Assembly (NCBI GenBank): GCA_028386065.3
Contig: JAKUCV010002736.1
Location: forward strand, 121,150-185,149
Source of the DNA: Turnera subulata
Taxonomy: Eukaryota; Streptophyta; Magnoliopsida; Malpighiales; Passifloraceae
Direction of reading: 5' to 3'
DNA length: 64,000 nucleotides
The notes beneath the pieces are model-generated. The model was given only the letters and a program-made list of their open reading frames with translations. It had not been told where the DNA came from and did no database searches. Below, in pieces: positions 56,802 through 64,000 of this stretch; position 1 is the first letter of the stretch, and every line of letters starts with the position of its first letter. The position numbers and the translations under genes were made by a program.

Positions 56802-58451
56802 GTGGGGGTCCTTGAAGATGTCCCAGTCAAGGTGGGAAAGTTCTATATTCCCTGTGATTTTGTCATCACGGACATGAAGCTCGATGACCAGACCCCCATC
56901 ATCCTTAGCCGACCTTTCCTTACTACAGCGGGCGCACTTCTTGATGCTCGAGACGGGAGTGTGACATTATGCGTTGGGGAAGAGACAGTGGAGTTCAACG
57001 TACAGAGAGCTCTAAAGTCTGAAGTCCCCTCTAACGCCTGCTATATGGTCCGGATCTTGAAGGATGATCTAGAAGATATTATCACGGAGACAACGCTCGC
57101 TGTGCATTCCGACGACTCGTTGTTGGTTTGCTTAGCGACAAGTGAAATGCCAGAAGATGAAAACCTTGCTATGGGAGATGTAGCACATCAGTTGTCTACT
57201 GCCCCTATTCTGCATCCTTCCCAGCATGTGTTTGAGGTACTCCAGCGCGACACTGGCACAGAAATAGCGATAGCAGATGCTGTACCTCAGCCCGCCGTAC
57301 CAAATGTGGAACTAAAACCCCTTCCATCATATCTCAGGTATGATTTCCTTGGTTCCAATTATTCATATCCTGTTATTGTTAGTGCTGACCTTTCTGCAGA
57401 TGAGACCAGCGCCTTGCTGGCTGTCCTCAAGCAGCATTGCGCTGCTATTGGCTATACCATTAAAGACATCAAGGGGATCAACCCCTCTCTCTGTATGCAC
57501 TGCATTCCATTGGAAGAGGAATGCAAAGCCACTATTAAGCATCAAAGGAGGTTGAATGAGAACATGAAGGAGGAGGTCAAGAAGGAAATCCTCAAACTTC
57601 TTGACGCTGGCATCATATACTCCATCTCGAATAGCCCATGGGTGAGTCCGGTGCATGTGGTGCCTAAAAAGGGAGGGTTGAAAATAGTTCACAATGCCAA
57701 CAATGAATTGATACCTACTCAAACAGTGATGGGTTGGCGCATGTGCATTGACTACCGTAAGCTCAACAGTGACACCCGTAAAGATCATTTCCCCCTCCCT
57801 TTTATCGATCAAATGTTGGAACGGCTAGCTAAGCACACACACTTCTGTTATTTGGATGGATATTTAGGGTTTTTCCAAATTCCTATCCATCCAAACAATC
57901 AGGAGAAGACAACTTTCACCTGCCCATACGGTACGTTTGCATACAGGCACATGCCATTTGGTTTATGCAATGCACCTGCTACTTTTCAGCGTTGCATGAT
58001 GAGCATATTTTCTGATTTTATTGAGAATATCATGGAGGTGTTTATGGATGACTTTTTTGTATATGGAACTTCATTTGATAATTGCTTAAGAAATCTACCC
58101 AAGGTGTTGCAGTACTGTGAGGAAACTCATCCTATGCTTAATTGGGAAAATTGTCACTTCATGGTAAGAGAGGGCATTGTACTGGGAAATTTAGTCTCAG
58201 CTCGTGGTATTGAGGTTGATAAAGCAAAAACTGAAGTTATTGAAAAATTGCCTCAACCCACGACATTGCGCGCTGTTCGTAGTTTCCTTGGGCATGCTGG
58301 TTTCTACCGACGCTTTATTAAGGACTTCTCAAAGATTGCAAAGCCTTTGACGAACCTCCGTAGTAAAGATGTCGACTTTGTATTTGATCAGTCTTATGTA
58401 GATGCCTTGTGCAGGTTAAAGCAGGCGTTGGTGACCGTACCAATCATGTAG
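56802..58451 (+). pseudogene. Reverse transcriptase of A2
   Basis: 549 open codons. Reverse transcriptase motifs: SNSPWVSPVHVVPKKGG, WRMCIDYRKLNSDTRKDHFP, CYLDGYLGFFQIPIHPNNQE, YGTFAYRHMPFGLCNAPATF and the catalytic EVFMDDFFVYG (about residue 411), then GHAGFYRRFIKDFSKIAKPL. The two catalytic Asp are present. The frame ends at TAG (58449) where Athila proteins have Gln, before RNase H. The ATG at 56802 is internal; the true protein started in gag. Confidence 0.9.
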
Positions 58452-58481
58452 CCACCTAATTGGACGCTGCCCTTCGAGATC

Positions 58482-58934
58482 ATGACTGATGCTAGCGACC
58501 ATGCCGTGGGCGCTGTACTGGGGCAGCGAAAAGATGGAAGGCTCCATGCCATCTATTACGCCAGTCGTACGCTGGACGATGCCCAACTCAATTATGCCAC
58601 TACTGAGAAGGAGCTGCTGGCTGTAGTCTTTGCTATTGACAAGTTTCGATCATACCTTCTTGGATCCAAAGTGATTGTTCATACTGACCATGCTGCTCTG
58701 CGATACCTCTTGACCAAGAAGGAGGCTAAGCCCCGCCTCATCCGCTGGATCCTTCTCCTTCAAGAATTCGATTTGGAGATCAGAGACAAGAAGGGAACGA
58801 AGAATGTGGTGGCAGACCATTTTTCTCGCATTATTCTAAATCGAGAATATTCACCATTGGATGAGCCCCCTATCAATGATCAATTGCCGGATGAGTTATT
58901 AGTGGCCGCAGTGCACGCTGTATGGGAAACATGA
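58482..58934 (+). pseudogene. RNase H of A2
   Basis: [20 protein letters not shown] opens the Ty3/gypsy RNase H: catalytic D in TDASD, E in [13 protein letters not shown] in [12 protein letters not shown], and the end motif [10 protein letters not shown]. Separated from RT by the TAG at 58449 and from integrase by stops near 58932 and 58970. Removes RNA from the RNA/DNA hybrid in an intact element. Confidence 0.85.
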
Positions 58935-58982
58935 CCCGCTGCCAGTGCTTTCAGAATCGATTATCTGTGGTAAGCACAGTAT

Positions 58983-60257
58983 GTGAATTACATAGTAAGT
59001 GGTGTCTTTCCCCCTGATATCAACTACAATCAAAAGAAGAAATTCTTATCTGATATCAAGGACTACTACTATGATGAGGCGGATTTGTTCAAACGCTGTG
59101 GAGATGGTCTTATTCGTAAATGCCTACCTGAAAAATCCCACAAGACTGTCCTTGTAAGTTGCCATCAGACCCCTTATGGAGGACATTATGGAGCTCAGAA
59201 GACGGCAATCAAGGTGCTTCACTCTGGTTTCTTTTGGCCGACTATCTTCAAAGATGCTCGGGAATTTGTGAAGTCTTGTGATCGTTGCCAGCGCACTGGA
59301 AATATTTCCCAGCGCCATGAAGGTCTGCAGCAGGGGCTGCTGTTCGTCGAACCCTTTGATGTATGGGGTATTGACTTCATGGGTCCTTTTCCTTCCTCCC
59401 ATTCACACCAATACATTCTGGTAGCTGTGGACTACGTGACCAAATGGGTTGAAGCTATTGCATCTCCCACTAATGATGGCTCTGTTGTTACTCGATTCTT
59501 TAAGAAGAATATTTTCATACGGTTTGGTGTTCCAAAGGTCATTATTAGTGATGAAGGGTCCCATTTTTGCTACAAGCTATTTGGGGCACTGTTGAAGCAT
59601 TATGGGATCACACACCGGGTTGCAACGCCCTATCACCCTCAAACCAGCGGTCAAGTGGAAGTTTCTAATAGAGAGATCAAACGTATCTTGGAGAAAACTG
59701 TCAGCACCACCCGCAAGGACTAGTCTATGAAGCTAGATGACGCGCTGTGGGCTTATCGGACGGCCTACAAGACCCCTATTAGCACCACCCCTTATCGATT
59801 GGTGTGTGGGAAGTCCTGCCACTTACTAGTGGAGTTGGAGCATAGAGGTTATTGGGCAATCAAGGCCCTTAACTTCGATGACAAGGCAGCAGGTGCTGCC
59901 CGGCAGCTCAAGCTCAATGAGAATGAAGAAATACACCTTGAGGCTTATGAGAACAATACAATTTACAAGGAAATGTCCAAAAGGTGGCATGATAGGAACA
60001 TTCTCAGAAGGCAATTCAAGGCCGGTGAACAGGTGCTGTTGTTCAATTCTCAGCTGAAGCTGTTTTCTGGAAAACTTCGCTCACACTGGACAGGAACCTA
60101 CATGGTGGTAACTATTTTTCCACATGGTGCTGTTGAAATCCAAAAGGGGGACCATTCCCCTTTTAAAGTCAATCACCAGCGGCTCAAGCGTTATTTTCCC
60201 AATGCCCCGATTGATGAGCCGCTGGTTGCTTCACTAGCAGCGCCCGCTGTTAAGTGA
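58983..60257 (+). pseudogene. Integrase of A2, split by one TAG
   Basis: Zinc-binding HHCC region ([18 protein letters not shown]...CDRCQRTG), core triad in [23 protein letters not shown] and [19 protein letters not shown], then a TAG at 59721 where the lineage has Trp ([19 protein letters not shown]). The second part (59727-60257) holds the C-terminal domain with [20 protein letters not shown] and [16 protein letters not shown], ending at TGA. All three catalytic residues survive; only the stop breaks it. Confidence 0.9.
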
Positions 60258-60516
60258 TCTGCTTTGTGTCCAGCTACAAGACGTAAAAGAAGCGCTGCCC
60301 GGGAGGCAACCCGAGGGTAAGTTTTAATGTTTTTAGTACATACCATTTATTTTATCTTTGTTTGGGTTTTTTGTGTTGTTCTTTTGCAGCCCTAAAAAGT
60401 AGAAAAATCAGAAAATACCATAAAGACGAGGATTTGAAGGATTACAGCACGCGCTGTTGCTATTTTCACACGCATTGACATCCAGAGAAGCCACTTACAC
60501 TCTTCTTTTATTTTTC
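60258..60516 (+). other. A2 post-integrase sequence, truncated
   Basis: Non-coding; begins with the same kind of phrase (tccagctacaagacgtaaaa) found at the left end of the window in A1. Cut by the A3 LTR at 60517. Confidence 0.6.
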
Positions 60517-61981
60517 TGCTATTGATAGCCTCCTGCAAGTATACAGGGTGTTGTAGTACCAAGGTCATCTCACAGGGATCTTTGCTAAGTACTATTAACA
60601 ATGTGATACGCGATTATCTAGAAAATAAGTCCTCGAAGAGGAGTCGATTGAGTTGTGCAAATAAATAAACAAATGAACAGCAAAAGGTGGTAGTAAAAGA
60701 GATCACAATAGATAAATACACCTAGGACTTCGGGGAATCCCTTGCCAATATTTCCATGCAATTTAAGTACAACACAACCAAGTCGTGTTCTGTCACTACA
60801 TGACCTGCCTGTGTGGATCTAATATTAAATCTTAAAATTACTCTTCTTTGAAAGAACCGGTAAACTCAATTAGATCAATAACCTATTTCCGTAAGCCGTA
60901 AAACCCCTTCCTAACTTATCTCCACTATCCATTCTGCCAGTGTTGAAATAAATTAAGAGCTTTAAGTTCTTACCTTCTAAGTCTCCAATAGGAAGCACGC
61001 CTCTCCCGAGGTCGGTCCCTAAAGCCCGGTCTAAGTTTTCTATAGGGAATTGACGCTGTCACTTAGCAATTTCCTATTATAAATTTAAGCTAATTGGTGG
61101 CCAAACAACTAACTTAATTAAGCATCAAAGACCGAATCAAAGAAGAATTAATTTAGAGACACAATAATTAATTAAGTTTGCATGAAAATAATTGACAAGA
61201 TCATCCCCTAATCCTAAATTTAAAAATTAGCTAGACATGATTTGAGAAGAGTCAATTATTTGAAAATAATTCATCATTGATATTTAAGTGAAGAAATAAA
61301 TTACAGAATTAAAAGACCAACCTTGAACAGATGACGAACCCTTCCCAAAGAAATGCCCAGCTCAAACTAATCTAGTAAACTAAAGAAAAGTGTTTGCTTT
61401 ACAAAGGGAATAAAATAACAATAAAAAAAACTAAGCCTAGGATGAACATGACGAGCTGCAGGAAAAATTGGAAGTGATTGATGTGCTGCAGAGCTCTCTT
61501 CCCCAACTCCAAGTCTTCTCCCTTTTGGCGTCGGGTCCCGCGTCATTTTATAGTGGATGGAGGGGACCATTTGTGTGGCTTGAATTAAATGCATGGAGAA
61601 AGGAGAAGAATCAGGTCCAAAGACCATTTCATGCGCCAACTAATCAACAGGTGGTGGCTAGACTTGGTCTTTGTGGATTTGATTTGACTTCCCTCCATTT
61701 TACAAGGATGACCACGTGTGCAATGAACCACTCTTGAATAATTCTTGTCTCATTCATGATTCCAATTCTGCTCCTTGTAGCGCAACTCCAAGCAAGCCCA
61801 TACTTTCCTTGTTTTCATCTAAAAAGGTCCAGAATTCTTGATTTCCTGCGCTTACACACTAGGAAAGAAAATAATTAAAAAGAAACTAAATAAAGGCTAG
61901 AAAAATAAATAAATAAATGCTGAAAACAACTAAAATGTCACAAATTAAATCCCAAAATGTGTGTAAAATATGCACACATCA
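60517..61981 (-). repeat. 3' LTR of reverse-strand Athila-like element A3
   Basis: On the minus strand it starts TGATGTGTGCATATTTTACA at 61981, preceded by the tract aagcttaagtttgggggcg, and ends ...ggctatcaatagCA at 60517. The tail word tatacttgcaggagg resembles the A2 LTR tail. 1465 bp. TATA box at 61546-61552 on this strand. The partner LTR lies beyond the window. Confidence 0.8.
61546..61552 (-). promoter_or_regulatory. TATA box of A3 LTR
   Basis: TATAAAA on the minus strand about 430 bp into the LTR, matching the spacing in A2. Confidence 0.5.
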
Positions 61982-64000
61982 CGCCCCCAAACTTAAGCTT
62001 TTGCTTGTCCCCAAGCAAATAACATGAAAATAATGAGGAAAAGGAAAAATCACTCAACATGCTAGCCAAAAATCGATATCTCAAATTCACGGAAAAACCC
62101 TTCAAAAATATCCCAAGATGTCAAGATTCCTAGACTCGCAAAGAACCTAAAAAGGATAATCCCAATCGAACCAAATTCTACCTAACTGGGCCATGACACC
62201 ATTTGGACCATTCTCCGTCTGCCTTAATTTTGCTGAAAAAAAAAGTAGGTTAGTCTTGGCATTTATTAAAGAAAAGAAACAAGGTCAAATAAGCAGGTTC
62301 ACTCTTCGTTCTCCACTAATGTCAAGGACACAAATCAAAGGATCAAAAGGACTTGTTAAGGTTGTAATGGGGCTTGGTTTAAGTTAACAAGAAATGAGAA
62401 GAAGGTAAAACAAAAAGATGCAAAAATGCTCGAAAGATTTGTACCATAACACTTAGCAAAAAAAAATGATGTTTTGATAGTTCTAATCAGTGTGTGCTTA
62501 CTGGAGAATTTTTCCTCTTTCTTTTTTTTTTTTTTGGGTTTGTCTAGGGGACAATTATTTATAGATGAAGGAATACTTCTTGGCTCCTTTTTTCCTGTCC
62601 CCTTGTTTTTTTTTCATTTTTCTTTTTAAGTGAATGAAGCAATACTCCCGAAGATCGACACAGGCTCCTCGTGTAGTGCCTGTATAGATGAACCAAAATA
62701 TGAACTGACAAGTGTTAAGGGTACAAAATAATTCGAGCAAAATGCATAAAAGGTATGGAAGGTGAAAGAAAGTTAGATGATAGCCATGGTTTCAAATGGC
62801 GAAGGTGGGAAGATGCGGGTAGGAAAGAAATTATGGCTATCAATACGGGCCCAAAAGAGGTTAGCAAAGAAAAATATGAACACACGGGTAGGCTATGTCT
62901 AGAAGTTAGTGTTACAAACCAAGGAAAAATGCCTTAATCACGTCCGATTGATAGTGCCATTGTGTTAATTTCGCCTTGACCGAATAACGAACCTGTTCTA
63001 AGACCTGTTTATCAATGCAAAGTTTTTTTTTTTTTTGAATTAAAAGAATAAACAGCAAAAGGAGTTAGAACGGACTATGACCAAATGAAACCATGGCCCA
63101 TACAGGACTTTATTCGGCCCAACCTGAACTGTTCCCTCAAGGCCCAAAGCAAGCCCGAGATACCTGTCATACAATGAAATAAATTTTTGCCGAGTTTCCC
63201 GTTTCATTGACAAGCCTGAGTTGACACGGCCATTTGAGTGATTCTGTGACTTATTCAACTAACAAAAACAGAGAATTAAACAGACCGAAGCTGAAAACTA
63301 AAATAAACGGGCTGAAAACTGAAATAAACGGAATTAAAAACTAAACTGAATCAAAGACATGCTGAACCATAAATTCGCAAAAATTGTTCCCCCCCCAAAC
63401 TAGAAAGGTGTCGTGTCCTCAGGGCACCAAAAACACAAGAACCAACTGATAAAGGCTATATGGCAGCAGCAAAAGTTATTATCCATAAAAGAAGAAAAGA
63501 AATGAACAAAAGAAAAAGGAAGAAACCAACTGAACCAAATCAGCGTCCACGGTGCCGCATCAAGTGGTCAAGATCATGCTTGATCTCGCGCAAAGAAGGG
63601 ATGAACAACTTAATCCCCTCCCACAGCTTCTCTTGGAATTGCTGGAATTCAAACTGAAAGGCGGATTGCCTCTCATCAGCCCGTGCTTGTCGACCGGCAA
63701 ACCGCTGAAAATCGTCATACAATTCGGGCAAAGCCTCCAAGCCCTCCAGCGCCCTCTCAGAAATGGGCAGCCTGTGTGAACTGCATCCATCAGCAGCATC
63801 ATCGTCACGGGCAGCAGCAGCATCATCATCCTGCACACGAAAAGTACTTGCACCACCACCTCCATTCACCCTAGGTAAGCCCATGCGGAAAAATGTGTCT
63901 AAACCCAAATCTGAGGAACTAGGATGAACAGTATGTCTAGACAAATCAAGACCAAAAGAGACAGCAATGGCCGACACCAGTCCTCCTCCACCAATTTTTT
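61982..64000 (-). mobile_element. A3 internal region, 3' part (element continues beyond window)
   Basis: Starts at the polypurine tract (61982-62000 on the minus strand) next to a ttgcttggggacaagcaa word, like ttgaggacaagcaa before the A1 LTR. 62000-63539 is non-coding and includes poly-A/T runs (about 62519-62536, 63022-63036). 63540-63977 holds a post-pol ORF. Confidence 0.7.
63540..63977 (-). CDS. Post-pol ORF of A3, unknown function
   Basis: 145 codons from MSAIAVSFGLDLSRHTVHPS to ...IKHDLDHLMRHRGR. The frame may extend upstream, so the start is the best visible ATG only. Features: an acidic run DDDAAAARDDDAADG and a helical C-terminal part (FQFEFQQFQEKLWEGIKLF) with heptad-like spacing. 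It lies between pol and the 3' LTR, ending 1558 bp from the LTR, as the decayed ORF of A1 does (1557 bp). No signal peptide or membrane segment, so an envelope role is not supported. Confidence 0.5.
   Translation of the reverse strand: MSAIAVSFGLDLSRHTVHPSSSDLGLDTFFRMGLPRVNGGGGASTFRVQDDDAAAARDDDAADGCSSHRLPISERALEGLEALPELYDDFQRFAGRQARADERQSAFQFEFQQFQEKLWEGIKLFIPSLREIKHDLDHLMRHRGR

Larger units (their letters stand above)
53270..60516 (+). mobile_element. Athila-like Ty3/gypsy element A2, decayed, 3' end missing
   Basis: 5' LTR, primer site, gag, protease, RT, RNase H and integrase in Ty3/gypsy order. Many frameshifts and stops, several explicable as C-to-T changes. The sequence after integrase is cut at 60516/60517 by the reverse-strand LTR of A3, so its own 3' LTR is not in the window. 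Confidence 0.9.

Overview
This window looks like repeat-rich nuclear DNA from a flowering plant, probably a eudicot. It has one clear host gene, a DC1 (Cys/His-rich C1-like) protein gene with plant-type introns. Most of the rest is LTR retrotransposons, MITEs, a CACTA transposon and AT-rich satellite-like DNA. I saw no rRNA, tRNA or CRISPR array, and nothing bacterial.

Layout. 1-5621: 3' part of a forward Athila-like Ty3/gypsy element (A1), with a decayed post-pol ORF and the 3' LTR. 5745-7125 and 18890-20083: two copies of a duplicated non-coding segment, each carrying a 430-bp MITE; copy 1 also has a Stowaway-like MITE whose empty site survives in copy 2. 7255-17716: a complete non-autonomous LTR element (E2) with no gag/pol, packed with short hairpins. 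20385-23158 (-): the DC1 gene, twelve DC1 units on at least three exons. 23498-38676: a nearly intact Tekay/Del-type chromovirus (E3) with perfect 5-bp target duplications; its 5' LTR is interrupted by a 4.7-kb CACTA element (25901-30634) carrying host exon fragments (dynamin-related, heavy-metal-associated domain, one unrecognised). 38677-39668 and 47868-48240: an AT-rich tandem array split by a non-autonomous relative of E3 (E4, 39669-47862), which keeps a 29-codon gag stub plus antisense captured sequence. 49.1-51.8 kb: a decayed Ty1/copia element. 52361-53150: a truncated LTR. 53270-60516: a decayed Athila element (A2). 60517-64000: the 3' LTR and 3' internal region of a reverse-strand Athila-like element (A3) that runs off the window.

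Most notable observations. (1) In the 3' LTR of E3, bases 37825-37971 (147 bp) are the base-by-base complement, NOT the reverse complement, of the matching 147 bp of the 5' LTR (25473-25619): 145 of 147 positions agree, and the flanks on both sides are ordinary LTR homology. No ordinary DNA rearrangement makes a same-polarity complement, so an assembly, processing or deliberate editing artefact must be excluded first. (2) E2, E3, E4 and the copia relic all carry arrays of short hairpins. In E2 the loop is nearly constant (TGAGATGAT, or a CCCAG core) while the stem arms change together and stay complementary, which looks like structural covariation. (3) The chromovirus-type elements share a perfect hairpin just before the polypurine tract and a candidate splice donor in the leader.

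How the parts relate. The only likely functional host gene is the DC1 gene, whose upstream flank was hit by E3 about 340 bp from the chosen ATG. Everything else is mobile DNA, nested in the order satellite, then E4; and E3, then CACTA. E3 has a full gag-pol apart from two in-frame TAG codons, so it could be the kind of element that supplies proteins to E4-like copies, but this copy would need readthrough. All calls come from reading the sequence; no database search was made.
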